From: Mesaphorura yosii
Lineage: Eukaryota > Arthropoda > Collembola > Poduromorpha > Tullbergiidae
Direction of reading: 5' to 3'
Length of the DNA stretch: 64,000 bases
Assembly (NCBI GenBank): GCA_009869945.1
Contig: WIXG01000002.1
Coordinates: 434,001 to 498,000 of the forward strand
Shown here: piece by piece, positions 22,291 to 36,100 of the stretch
Layout: each line of letters begins with the position of its first letter
Position numbering within the stretch: the stretch's first letter is position 1
The notes under the pieces: generated by a model
The model's database searches: none
What the model was told of the DNA's origin: nothing
Seen by the model: only the letters and a program-made list of their open reading frames with translations
Made by a program: the position numbers and the translations under genes

Positions 22291-22654
22291 ACCCTCCTTT
22301 TGTCCATGCCAAACTGTCTCCAAAAATCTTAAACTTTGGAAGCGTATATCTCAAAATTGGCCTCTGGGATTTTCAAAGTTAGGACATCAAAAGTGCAGAA
22401 AAATGTGATCTTTTATAATTTGAAAAAAAAGTTATGATAAATGTTTTTAGTTGGGGAGCTATTCCAAAAACAAACTTTCAAACATTCAAAACTGGGTCTA
22501 AAATTCAAAATTTTCCAAAAATCATTTTCGCGTACAAATCTAGGCCGGAAAATGCGATTTTTTTGTTTCGGTCATTTTTTCGATATCTCCCATAGCAACG
22601 GAAAAAAGTGTACTGACAGGGTTTGGGAAGGGGGAGGAGGGTAAACGCATACTT

Positions 22655-22776
22655 AGTTTTGGGACTGATGTCCCAGTCCTCTCACCGAAGGAATTAGTTT
22701 TGGGACTGATGTCCCAGTCCTCTCACCGAAGGAATTAGGTTTGGGACTGATGTCCCAGTCCTTTCACCAAAGGAAA
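22655..22776. repeat. 41-bp tandem repeat, three copies
   Basis: Units start at 22655, 22696 and 22737. The first two are identical; the third carries a few substitutions (TTTCACCAAAGG for TCTCACCGAAGG). Each unit contains the palindrome GGGACTGATGTCCC (5-bp arms, 4-base loop) followed by CAGTCC and TCACCGAAGGAATTAG. A partial relative (CTCACCAAAGGAATAGTTTTC) occurs near 22081. The third copy ends in AAAAATTAATG. Confidence 0.9.
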
Positions 22777-23125
22777 AATTAATGAATCAGTCGTATACTC
22801 GCTTTATGTGCAATACGTAAAAGGCGAGTTTAAATAAACCGTATAACTAGTGCGAATCTACCCGCGCTGTGACATCCAGAACTTACCCGGGCGGTGATCA
22901 AAGCGTGACGTGCAAGCCTTCCCGACAACATGGTGACCAAGCACTTCCTTGAATCTGAAGTCTTTTAAGGTTATCTGCACTGAAATTTGCTGGCCTGATG
23001 ATAAATGATAAAAGCAAATGATAAACGTGTATTTATGTATTCTTTCACCGATTCACGGAACAGAATCAGAATGCTGATGTCACTGTCACCAGATGCAAAG
23101 AAAGTAAAAGTCTCAAAGTCACCAT

Positions 23126-24146
23126 GTTAGCGAAGGAAAATGTTAATTTATTTCATGAGTTCGAGTTCTGGTATCACAGAGCTAGATCGAGGTTACAAAT
23201 CAAAGTGTTCTAATTATCGTTTATCTATCATCTTAATCGCTATAAAATGAAAAGCTGAAATCATGGCTAAGAATTGGAAGTCAGATTACACCAAATCAAG
23301 CTTAACTAATGAAATTCGCGTCATTATAAATTACACAATTAAAGTCAGTAAAGAAGCAGCTACATTCTGCATTCTGTGAGTAGAGATTAATGATTAAAAT
23401 AGCAATACTTCGTACTTCATTCAGTCCGTGCACCCAAAATGACTCCAATTGCACAAAATAAAGATAGAATCTAACCATATCAGTTGCTAATGCTGTTGCA
23501 GTTACTGATGTATCAGCAATCAGTATTAAAGTGGGCCCTCGTACACTTGGCCCTTGCACACAATTGTTGCAAACATACAAGCGTAATTTAATTTTATAAT
23601 TTTCATTCATTAATCAGAATTTCATGGTTTCTGGTGGCTGTGTCGCTAACACAATTAACTGGCTGACTAGCTACGTACGTACTTGTTACTAAAAAGCATA
23701 GAAAAGCACACATGCGTGCCTAAACTGAAGGTAATGTAAAGATTAAATGAACATTAAATAAATCATCGCTCGTGGTTGAGTGACGACAATTTTAATTAAC
23801 TTGGCATCGATTATTGTCGTTCGACGAGCCAGAAAATCGCAGATCGCTTGCAGACTCTCACGTTCATTACATGAAACCGTTCATTAAGGAATAACAGGAA
23901 TTAGTCAGGATATTTTGTGCTAATACTACGATCATGACTTAAGTAGTACTTACACACATCCCATTCATTTGGAGTGTGATTACGTGATCACTAATTAGAA
24001 AATACAGTTAAAGCCTTCTTGATTGTAGTGATTGTAATGTTTGACATGAGCAACAGCAAATTTCTTAAACAAGTAACGTCCCACTAACCCAAGTACGTAA
24101 TTTTTAGGCTTAATTTTACGGTATTTAAGATGAATAAGAATTTGAG
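23126..24146. other. Intergenic region between lipase relic and FAM110 gene
   Basis: About 1 kb of AT-rich DNA. No coding sequence, structural RNA or repeat family can be supported. It should contain the 3' UTR of the FAM110-family gene near its right end, although no close minus-strand AATAAA was found. Confidence 0.5.
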
Positions 24147-27100
24147 TCATCTTTTACTCATTTCGACAGCCTTCCTGCAGTTGTACAGCCATTTTATGAC
24201 TCTCGCATTCCTTTCGACTATTGATGGCTCTCCATGCTGAATGAAGAGGCTATTGCTCGAGACACCGTTGCTAACCACGCTCACGTTGTTCCCAGCACTC
24301 TGAAGGAGTGAAGTGGTTGCGTAGTCGCCACTTCCTCCAACTGTCCTCGTTCCAATGATTTTAGGAGGACCAATTGGCGAATCGCCGCTGTCGACACTTC
24401 CTCCTCGGCGGGGCTCTGACTCGATCGAGCTCACACTCGAGAAGAAGACGGGCGACGAGCCGCCAGACCGCCTTCCGTTGCTCGTGCCGCCCAGCAAGTC
24501 TGCGTGGTTGTTTTGTGAAAGCGTCGACTCGTACAGGCTTTGATTGTCCAGCCCGAGCATGTCGAAGAACCGTTCCAGGTCGGCCGAGGAACGAGGCACG
24601 GGCGCAGCGGCCGCGACTGCTTCTTGCTGGTACGTTGAGGCAGCCGTGTTTCTGAATGCTGCAGGTGGCTGTTGCGGCATGGCGGTTTGGCAACCCGATG
24701 AAATGTGAACGGGAGGCTGTGGGCTGCCATTCAGGTCGACATGGACTAGCGTGAACCCCAGACCACCAATGAGATTGAAGCTGCTCGCAGCCTTCTTGTA
24801 GCGATGGCTCAAATCCGACTTCGAACGGAGTATTGGCCGACGTGGCATATCTGCGACAATGCAAAAACGACATTGTGAAATAATTGTTCCGTCTTTCGCT
24901 ATTAAAATCATGTCTCTCGTTTTCGAGCAGAGTAGGCAATAATATCCGACCAACTGAATCATAATCATCTCTTGTCTCGTTTTATGTCAGCTACCGTGCC
25001 GAACTGAGTTTTTACGACCCAAGTCGTCAGAAAAGTAATTTTGGAGGCCGTATAATTTGCAAATTTCACGCAAGGTGTTATTAGGTTATTATACGTACTA
25101 ATTCAATGGTGCTCGCAAAAGTGCATATAAAATATTCATCGCATGTGAATGTGTTCGAGCAGAACGACTCGTAAAGGAAAGAATACTAAAATTATTTGAA
25201 ATGAGCGAATGCGAAATTTTATGGAATAATTCGGCATGAGACGTGAAATTATTGCCCGACTCAACTCATTTTGTCTTGCGTGGGCTCTCAAACGGACTCG
25301 CACTTACGTTCATCAAATTTCGCAACGTTTATATTGGCGTGCGTGTGATTGTGATTCGCGGGTTGATGCGCTGCCGAACGGTTTTGACTCGATCCATCGC
25401 ATTTGTTGCAGACGCTGTACAGCGCGTTCTCAGTCACAGATTTGGGAATCGGAGATCTCTTTGAGACCAGAATTGACTTGGTGACTGCAGTCGGAGGCGG
25501 GCTCGAGTCGGTCTTCGTGGTGGAGTCCTTCTCGATAATGCGGCATTCCATCAGGCTTTCTTCTTCGTTCGTCGTCTCGACGCTCTCACTCGGCTCAGTT
25601 TCGATGGTCGAGTTTTTGGAAGAGATGTCCAAGTCAGGCGGCGAGCGGGGCGAAACGTAGCCCATGGACACGTCGGTCGGAGTGGACTTTCTGCTTTTGC
25701 CACTGCTGATGGAGGAGACGGCCGAAATTGTGGAAGATAGCGGGAGTTTTGGAGCCCCGACCTTCTTCTCCGACTTGTCGGACGTGGTTGAGTTCTGGCG
25801 ATCGAGCATCGGAGTGACTGGCGTTGAGAATGCGGGCGGGGGACTTATGATGGGGAACGTATCCGACATGGGCGACTCCATCGTCACGTCGGGTGGTGGG
25901 GTCGGCGCCAGAATTGGGGACAGCAGCTTAATTGGGATTCCTTCATACTCGCTCCGCTTCCGGCTTGAGGAAGGTTTCTCATGCTGAACGGTGGGAATAG
26001 GGCGATTATACTTTGTATGGAGCATGTCGGGCTGGTGATACTCTGACGCAGAGGCGGAAGTCGTCCTTCGCGGTGGTGGCGGAGGAAGTGTCTCGGGAGG
26101 ATATCCGGGCCCGGGGAGTCTCTGCGGAAAGTCTTGTGGTCTCACTGGCTTCGTGGTGCGGGGGCTCTTTGGAGGCAGGGGCGGTGGGCTCTCCCTCACT
26201 TCGTCTTTCTTCTCGCGATGGAACCCTGTTCATTGAAAAATAATTAATGGTTTAGCATATAGCATGACAATTCTGACCAGTGACACTGTAATTAAAACGA
26301 CTGCCCTCCCAAAATCAGACAACAAAGCTCATTGTTTGTTACAGGTTGACCCTTTGCCATTTTTCGTAATGAGTTTCAAATTTCGAATATCAACCGGACG
26401 AACAAAACACAAGCACAAAAAGACCGGAAGATTATTAATAATTCGATAAATCCTCTCTATTTATAACCAGCAAGCATAACCGGAATCAAATCACCCTATT
26501 GACGGTGGTTAGGCGAGAAGAGTAATTTAGATGCACGCAGAGAACGACAACAATGCTTAGATGGCTTAGTGCTTTGCCTGACTCATGCATTGTTTACGTT
26601 GAATGTTGTATCGCTGTGCTGTGCGTCGTACGTGGCCGGTCGGTCGGTGGGTCATCCAACTGTGAAACGGAAATGAGTTTGGAGGAAAGAGTTCTTTGTG
26701 GCCACTGTCACAAAAATGTTGACATGCTGCTAGCCTTTACTTTTGCCTTCCGTCGAGTCTCTCAGTCGTCAGTCGCTTCAGCTTCGCCATTCGCCAATGC
26801 AGACGTCGGCTGAACGCTGAAGATGAAGACGAGACACGTTAATTAGCACTTTGGTGCGAAGTCTGTCCCGTTAACTCCGCGCAGCGGCAGCGGCAGCCCA
26901 GTACAGAATCACAGAACATAACACCTTTCGCTGTCACCACCAATCGACCGTAGCAAAGTAAAGCAATAAGCAAGGTAAGGCAGTAAATGCTACATACATT
27001 TCGAAGATTCGCAGTTCTGATTTCTCGGAAGAAGCGACAATACGCAATTAAACTCGAACCAGCCATTGCGTCATTTATCATGCATGTGTTAATAACTCAA

Positions 27101-30100
27101 ATAAACTGCCAAATGTATAAAAATAGAGCCGCACTGGGCTTTGTACATGGCCGCAGCAAAACTTGGCTTGGCAGGTTTCTGATTAATTTTGAGTAAGCAC
27201 CGTTATCATTTGCAAAGTAATGATTTATTTATACGCGTCAAATGAAAAGCAGACTCGACTTCGACGGCGACGGCCACTCAGCGCCCAAAACTCGGCACTC
27301 AGCACGCACTTTTTCACACATGCAAGTGTAAAAATGATTACTTTGAGTACGTTTTCGAATGAATGATGCGATGAGCCAGCGTCAGCGACCGAGCGTATTA
27401 TCGACGGAGTGCACGCTAAATTCATTTCACCAGAGTGATGGCAATGCAATGGCAATAATTTTATGTGCTTTTTCCTTATCCGTCACCGTCATCGTCAACC
27501 AGCATGCATTGTTGGAGTCTATCGGGCTGTGTGACTGGCTCTTTATTATCATCATTCCAATAATAGAGTGGGTCTTTTGTGAAATCTACGATCGAGCAAG
27601 AGCATAACAAAGGTGGACACAGTAACTGTATTCACTCTTCTGCAATCTGCAGTGCCAAGCGTAAGCGTAAATTGTGAATTGTGAATTCGCTATTCGCCAT
27701 TCGCATTTGCAATTGTTCTTCTCCGTCGCACCAGTGCCAATGCACACTGTCGTCATAAATCAAACGAGAGAGTATGAACTCGCCGTCGCCGGGCCAGAAC
27801 AATGCAACATAAATGTAAATCAAAGCCGTTATTATGAAAGAGGAGTTAAAAATAATTATGAGAAGAGAAATACGAAATACGTAGTTCAAGCCCAAGTCGA
27901 TAATAAAAATAAAAAGCGGCTCGGTTCGGCTGGCGCGGCTTGACTCAGCTGCCCACCTGCACTCATTCAATACACTGCATCGTCATGCCTATGCTAAGCA
28001 GATTGTATTAAATGTTAACAATGCAATTTCAATTTTGCGGTTTGCAAAACGCAAACGCAAATGGCAATTCACAAGTCGTCAAGATATTTCTATACTGCAA
28101 CACAACACGAGAAAGGATAGGCGATGATGTGTGGGGAGAAGATTTTAATTATGAATTCGGTACTTAAAAGGTAATCTATTAAATATAAACTCAAGATTAC
28201 TGATCCGTAAAATTGAAGTTTTGCAAGACACTTTCGTAAATCGCAGCTCGGCCTCGGGAGAACAAAGAAACGCACTTTTGACAGAAGGAAAGTGAAAAGC
28301 GGTTACGTAGTTCCTTTGCGTGTGTGCATCGCCAAGAGCAAAGGATGGGAAAAGAAACGTGACAATGATCTCATAAAGTTTCCAACTTCCTTCCAAGTTT
28401 CGGGCAGATATCGGAGCTCAGGGAAAAAAAACAAGTGCCCAGCACGAAAGCACCAGCTGAAAAGCGAAGAAGCACGAACCTAAATAACTGATAAGGCCGA
28501 AACTTGAAATTTATAGACCGACAGTTTTTCTGACAGTTTCTTATATCCATAAGAAAACAGAACAGAAGACACGTGGAAAACACTTGAAAACGCAATAAGC
28601 AAACTTCATCTCGTCGGTCTTGTCCGTCACGCATCTTTCAGTTTTCGCAATGAACTTTGTAGTTACAGAAGAAAAATATGGCAAAACAAAAGCAGTCACA
28701 AACAAAATTAGGATTTTGCCTTACCATGACTCGACAGTGATTGCGGGGACGAAGAAGAGACGGAGGTCAGGATTGGCGGTGCAGAATTTGGGACTTTCTC
28801 GACCAAAGTTGAAGTGCCCACGTGTGAGCTGGCTGAGACTGTGTTGGTAGCCGCGGCCCGTCTTCTCCGACTGGAAGTCGACGTTGAAGAGACTGACGAG
28901 TGTCTCTGTTGCGGGGAGACGGAGTGGGTCGAGAGCGAAGAAGAGGCAGTTGCGATTAGCGGTTGTTCCTGGTGACTGTGGCAAGAGTGCATTCCGACAG
29001 AGCTTTTGCTTGAAGAGCCACCAGAAGAATTTGCCGCTGTCAAGATGTCCTTCTGTATCTGGAGCGGTTTCAAGTAGAACGCAGCAGGAAAGGAATTTGT
29101 GGAAGTGGAAGTGGGCACAGAAGAACGTCTCTCCTGACTGCGATTAATTCGATTACTGCAACTCCATCCGGCTCCATTTTCTCTATTCTCCTTTCGCGAT
29201 CGATGGTAATGGGAGAGATAATGCTTCTCGAGCGCGTCGAGCTCAAGCTGACCGAAGCGGCCTCGTGCTGACGTCGTCGTTGCGTACGGGTGACACTGGT
29301 GATAGTGGTAAGGAGAACATATCGGACACACGCCGGCAAACGCGTACGACGACGACGACAAATGCAAATGCGAGCCGACAGATTCTTCCTTCGCGTTTGC
29401 GAGTATCGCAAGATCGTCGACGGTTGGCGATCGAACTCGCAGGTGATCAGCGTTCTTCAGCTCCTGCTTCGTGTCCAGCACACTCTCAGACTTGACGTAG
29501 TAGGCTTTTGACTCTTGCAGCAGCTCCACGGCGCTCTTTCGCTTTCCTGCAAGAGAAAACGTGATTAGTAATTAGATTTGATTAATAATATTGACGTTGG
29601 CATAAGTGCTGCGACGCTGAGTTGTTTTGTCGTAATAAATAGTTAATAGTTAAATAGAACAGCGGGCAGAGTGTGACGCGAAGATAAAACAGACACGACA
29701 TGCAAATTTCTCAAAGGATCACCCAAATAATGCGAGATAAGCGTACGGCGTACCACAACAAACAAACATGATGTCAGTCTCATTCAGAGAAGCGCCGATG
29801 CTTTCGTGAATCGCGATGGAGAAATACATTACGAGTCGAAAAAAAACTGGTTTGTAGTTTGTGTTCTGTGATGTGGCATCGGCCGCACTGCACCACATCT
29901 TACACACGCATGTTTACGGTCTCTTAATTGATACTCAAAAGACAAGAGCAAAGAGGCAATTTTGATTTTCTATTCACACAATTCGCGAGTCGCGAGTCGC
30001 AAGCGTGTGCGCGATGTTGATAGTGTTTTAATAATATTCAAATTAGACGAATAAATTTTATGTGGCAAACTTTCTCTTGATAAATGTGTCCAAAGTAAAG

Positions 30101-33100
30101 CACGCATAGCCGCGTGCAATTAACACGACGAGGCAAGAGGCGAGGTGAGACCAGCGTCAGCGCTAGCGCGGCCCATCGTTCGCCCGTGTATGAATTGAAT
30201 CGATCTTGAAATTATGCCAAGCACTCGCGAGTCGCGAATTGCGAATTATGCCGGCCAGCCTTGCTAATTTCAGCCAACTTTCATATTTGCAGTTGTTTGC
30301 ACAATTTGCCCATGCGTGGTACCGTGAAATTAAGAACCAATCACACCTAAAACGAACTCAAAATCGAGTTTATGCACGAGTACACGCAAATTGCAATTTA
30401 TTGCAATAGTTGATGCATTGCAAAAACGGCAAAGCTACGCATAAACTCGCCAATGCACTAGCGTGCTCTTAATGCCAGACTACGAATAAGAATTTCTATT
30501 CGCAAAAAACATGGCACCGCGGCTGAAACACCGAAAGTTGAAATTCCAATGCCTTAAATGTTACCAATCCTTCAAGCTGCTGAATAAATTCGAAAAATGC
30601 ATTTACCACAAGAAAAACCAAGGTTATTTAAGAACATATATTCGTGTTGGAGGTGATGTACAAAATCAGGGAGCTTATGAATTGTTTGCAAAGCCAGCCG
30701 GTCCAAATACAAACCGTCAAAATGCCCACAAGCATCAGCTTTCGGCGGATTGTCTAGACTAAAATGCAGTAACATAAGACACCATGACTCATCAAATTGC
30801 AAATCCCCACAAAATTAGCTCTAGGTCCGACAGGAGGATGGAGTCGGGATTAATTGGAGGAATCGCAAAATGGAAAAGGTAAAGGGAACGTACTGTGTAC
30901 TTGAAGTGGGATTTCCGAAACGCAGAATCGCAGGAGAAACTTTAGAAGCGAGAAATCACACGTCAAATACTCAAGAGAACAGAATAATGGCCTGTGCTGA
31001 ATTTAATCGTCCGTAAAAGTTATAATTATAGCTGACGCGGGCTTTCATTTTCTTTTCTTCGTTCCTTTTTTCGTGTTCCATCAAAGAATGCTTTAATATC
31101 GTCGCCGTGACGCAGAAAATAGAAGAAGCCCAAGAAGCTAAAAGAAAAGTGCAGAAGCGAGGAGAAATGGCACTGATAAAATTTATGGACTTATCGATTC
31201 CTTCCAAATTATACCTTACACAAAGTGGGAGAGACACTTTCGAGAAAAGGAGATGAAAAGCACGCAGGCAGCAGGCGTCTTTGCCAGAAAATCCAATCTC
31301 GGCTCAACGGAAGCCAAGCGAATTCACTTAAAATATTCTGTAGAGAGGCTTCACTACGCAGAAATGTTGCCTCTGCTCTGCCATTGTTCGACTTGTGGGC
31401 CTTCTTCAGAAAACGAATGACCGCATCACTTAAACGAAGCAGAAAATGGGCATAAATAGAATGCAGTTAGCAACTGCAATTTACTGCATCGAACTCTCTC
31501 GTCACTTCATCATCATCAAAACACGGCGTGTCCTTTTCATCAAAGCGTCTCGCGTTTGTCAAAAATATGAACTTCTTGGAAAGAGAAAATGCATGGTTCG
31601 GTTCACAGTCGATTGTTGCGAATTTAATAAATGAAGGGAAGAGAAAGCCTTGAATTGGAATTCATTTCGAATTTTGACAATGCTTTAAGTAAATTAAGTA
31701 CCCTAGCAGGAACGAGAAAATTATAATTAAATATTCCACTTTTGGTCGCCGGACCAGGAATTAGGAATTTGGGTTTCCTTATCTGCACACGCTCCCATTC
31801 CCGTTCCCTTGCGCCTGTTCCACTTGAAACTGGGTCAGCGTCACCGTTCGCATTGGAGAGCAGACGCCAATGACGTAAGCGGACCTTTAATAATAGGTTT
31901 CGGCCTTCCTTAATCCAATTCTTTCCTTATACGGCAAGTACTTAAGTACAGAAGAAGCCTAAGATTAGGCTCAGACGTAGATTTGCTAAAGAGGCCAAAG
32001 GCATGCTTAAACGTCTGTGATGTTATAAAATGGGGCTTTGTGCATTTACCCGGAAAATTTTAGCGCCTTTCCTTATTAGGCCCAGTAATAACAGCCCGTG
32101 TTACAGTCTGAGCCAATTTATGATGGAAGTCATCCAAAGTTGGACTTCTTCTACCGTAATCCGTACTTTACTTCTCTGCTCAGTTTATGAAAGAGCAATT
32201 TTTACATCCACCAAGTCCAAAATTTCAGAGGGCACGTCTTTCCCTGGCCAGACAGGGATCTTTGCCTTATGAATATTTAAAGACACTTTGCGAATGTAAC
32301 GTGCAAAGCAAAGGAGGAATTCTCAAGAAAAATGATGCCATGCCGTGATCGCGACTGCCAGACACGAAGTGATATAAATGAGCAGTTTGTGAATGAGTGA
32401 CTCCAAACTTCTGTGCTGCCTGGATTCAAATGAGTAGTGAACAGCAAAGGAATGCGACATGATGAATTCAAGCAATATTTTTGCATTAGTGCAACGCTTA
32501 GCTTAGCTGAAGGCTCAAACTGTTGGCAATGTGAAATCAACCAATTTGCTAATGGAGAAAAGTGCCAATTGTACATCTTGGCTACGTTTTGTTAATTTGT
32601 GGAAAATGCTTTGTTAATGAGTAGCGCGACGCACACTTTGATTCTATTCTAAGAACTTTAGAAATTAGGTTCATTTGATTCATGTCACTTTTCATTGGAA
32701 CTGGCACTGGCACCACCGTTGGCAGCTGGGCGAACGTTCAAGTGCTGACAAGACTGACTTTTATATTTTCATTGTCTTGTTCTCAAGAAACTTGCGCTAA
32801 TTAACTTTACAAAGAACAGCGAGGCGCGAGACGGGGAGTAGCGTTTCTCGGTGGCTGAGGGCCAAACTAACCACGCGCTGACGCCTTGTGCGTTGTGCCT
32901 TATTTTTAATGAAGAAAGTCGTTCTTCTAGTCGAAAGGTTGGTATAAAGCAGAAGGTAATCCCCTTGCCTTTTCCTGAAAAGTTCTAGAATCTGGATTCC
33001 TTGCTATTTCGTGGCATATGGCAGTGAATTCCAAATCAAGATTTACAATTACAAGGAGTCAACGTGTCAAGTCACAATTATACTCATGCATGCAATCTTC

Positions 33101-36100
33101 ATTAAGCTTAAGGCTTAAACGAGCTTACAAAAGAATTCTTTGCGTTTGCCATTGCCATTGCACCTTGCTTTTGAACTGCAGCAGCACACATGATCTGCTG
33201 TTGCATGGCAGAAGATCAGCAATCCGTGACACGATCACATAACAAAAACACAAACACAAATACCTGTGTTTGCACTAAAGAGATCTTGTATCTTCCCCAA
33301 GCAGCTCAGCAGCTTGTGGAGCTTAACGGCTGGAATAAAACGCCTGCAAAGCCCTCAGCAGTATTTACATTTTACTGCGACTGCGACTGCGAGCGTGAAA
33401 CGATAAACGATGCCCAGATGCTCTTCTCCAATTTGTTTCTCTGCACTTCGGGACGACAGCGAGGATAATTCCGGTGATTGTTCTTTTTTATAAGCCATCA
33501 GCGTTTGGCATTTGCTGACGCAATGCAATAATCCCCCGCTCAATTCCATTATCCGTCGCATTGTTTGGAAAATTAAACCGATCAAAGAGAGATCATGGAC
33601 TTAAGTCGAACGACCAACAAAAGAACGGTTCGAAGCAGCGAAAGCATGCGAATATTAATGCTGCTGCTCCTGTCTTGCAGTGCGCTGACTTTTGACATTT
33701 GTTCATACTGTTTTGTACTGAACGGCACGGTATGGCACAATACAGTATAGTGCTGCTTTCTCTTTCTTTCTCTTTCGCATCACTGGACAAGAATTCACAT
33801 CACCAAACAACAGTCCTTGAAAGAGCCATGAAAGAGTGCTGGAGTCGCGTCGGGCGAAATGAAGTTCATTCTTTGCATCTGGGACAAGCGACGAGGCAGT
33901 GAAAGTATGCGGCCTTTCTCTTCTTTGCATGACATGCATTCGGAGTGAAACCTATGACGCAATTGAATGATGATATGAATCAAAACACGAGCCACGAGGC
34001 GATCTGCACCACATCGCGTCGTGCCCTTTTCAAATTGTGCTCAGTACGTGGATGAAGGGAATTCGTTCGTATTCTGCTTCGGTCGGATCCCAGTTTCCAC
34101 TTTCGTATTCCATTGTCTCTGAATTCGGCACTCACATTCGGCTTCTCGCAGCAAACGCACATGCACACGCCATCGCCTCATTAATTTTGAAAGAGGTCGA
34201 AGCCGGAGCAGCCAACTTGCGTCATGACTCCCGAATGCAATCAGCTTCCTCGCCTGTTGCAAAATTCGGCAGCCAGCCGGGCCAAGAAAAGAAGTCAAAG
34301 CTCTAAGCAGGTTTAGCTTCTTAATTAGCACGTCCGTGTTTGCTTTTGCGACTTGCTTTGTTTATGTTAACAAATTATTTGCAATTTGCCAATGCAAATT
34401 AAAGTTTCGCGTTTCGTGTCATGAAACCAAGCAAGCCTTTGTCGTTGAGCAGCAGAATGAATGAATCCATTGTTCTTGTCTGCCTTCACTTCCTAAACAG
34501 CAATGCCCACAGTGAATAGCCCAAATTTTGCATAAATTATGACAATGGTTCAAAAGATGAGTATTTATCGCCATCACTTGGCCTACTGCAAAGCAGTCAC
34601 AGTTGCAGACAAATCTGCATTGCATGTTGCATGTGTAAATGAGGATAACAGTTGCCAATCCTTATTAACAATGCGTGCTGGGTGTTGGGCGGATCGTCGT
34701 CGACTCGGCGTGTCGGCCAGACCACAAACAAACAAACAATGATGCATATTTACGTACGACATATCCGAAATTTGTGTCACGTACGCAAAATAAACAGCTC
34801 CCTGAACTTTGTCAATAAACCCACTGCAAATCCACGAACCAAGATTGCTTTATTTCAGGCTCGAGTGCATAAAGCCAACACCCACCCATTCACAGTTGCG
34901 ATTCGCAGTTTGAAATTCACAATTCGCAATTCGCTGCGCGAATTCCACCTCGACTTCGAATTCAATCCCGTTGCTTCTGCTTTTGCTTCAGTTTCGGTCA
35001 GCAGACGTTTATTGATTACTTGTTCTAAATTCTCCGCCGCTGCGCTGCGGAAGTGAAGCTTGTCGAGCTCGCAGGCGCGAAAAACACAAGATCAGAATCA
35101 GACATGCATGCCCAACCACCACCGACTCAATTTTGGTACTCGCATCAGCAAAAACGGAAATTTAAGGACCGCAACGCGTTTTCATGTGTAAGCGTAATTG
35201 TAGTCGTCAAAATCCTGCTCTGCTGCCGTTTAACTCACAGTTATTTGACTTGACAGCAGTGGCAATTTGCTCCGCTCGTGATCTGCTCCAATTGCACAGA
35301 GTTCGATATTCGATTCCGCTCATGTCATGTGAAGTGAAATGAACTGATGAGTTGCACAGTTCAGTGACTTTGAATTGAGAATAAATATAGGCGTTTCTCA
35401 TTTCTGTGAAAGAGCAATTGTCATTTTGTTGCTGCTTTTGCTGTATTGACTTCGGCCTTTGAGATAAATTCATGCATTGAATTCTCATTTATTGTGACTT
35501 GTCCAACAATTAATAAAACGCGAAAATCGTGCTGACCATGCGAACTTTGATTGGAATTAGAAATCTACCAAATGCATTCGCGCGCGCCGGTGGAAAAGAA
35601 GATCTTAATTAATTCCATAAGCGTGAGTTGCTTCTGAGTCTGACAAATGATTACACGACCAAATTGCGTTCTGTACGATTATGATTAAGCAGAGATTAAA
35701 ACATTGCATTGCTAGACAATGCACAGATTCTATTTTTGAGAGCAATAGGAATTTTGTGCCTCATCTCAAGCCTGCCTGAAGCCTCCTTGATTGGACAAGG
35801 AAAGGAGAAACACAGGCACGGAAGAGTCAAGCGTGTAGTAACCACTTGCTTGTCATGGCATGCCTGCCACAGCACTGCCACCGATGAATGAATGAAATAA
35901 TTTCACGAGTACTCGTCCGAGACGTGACGTGAAGAAGAATGCTGGCCGGGCTGCACTGCAGCAGAGTAATCTTAATCATCGCGAGTGAAAGAGTGACACG
36001 ATTCCCTTCAGGCACGACCCTGCAGGGTAGTCAAATGAAAGTCTGTGCTGTGGTGCGTGAGAGCAAGGTGTTTTGTTAAGTGAACAGGTACACAACACGA

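Larger units (their letters stand above)
20622..22979 (-). pseudogene. Class 3 (fungal-type) lipase with two in-frame stop codons
   Basis: The main exon (21445-20622) encodes an alpha/beta-hydrolase lipase in one unbroken register apart from two nonsense codons. Visible family motifs: ITFRGTWAPADIVLDLD (oxyanion strand), VFTGHSLGSNLATLALL (nucleophile Ser), SYGGPRLGNPAFAQ, FGDIVLHLWPP (Asp) and YTHFGTEFW (His), then a Cys-rich end (EDPTCSNS) ending at TGA 20622. TAG sits at 20916-20918 right after AFAQ, where related proteins usually have Trp. TGA sits at 20886-20888 before VVQFGD, where Arg is common. A likely upstream exon (22979-22887) has good acceptor and donor and matching phase, with LKDFRFKEVLGHHVVGKACT. 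The gene would be secreted if intact; a candidate signal peptide lies at 23125. Stops without indels suggest recent inactivation, readthrough or sequencing error. Confidence 0.7.

Noticed and set aside
24361-24939. 192-codon minus-strand frame over the last FAM110 exon
   Set aside because: Alternate frame of the same exon; only the frame ending ..EMSKR carries the FAM110 motifs.
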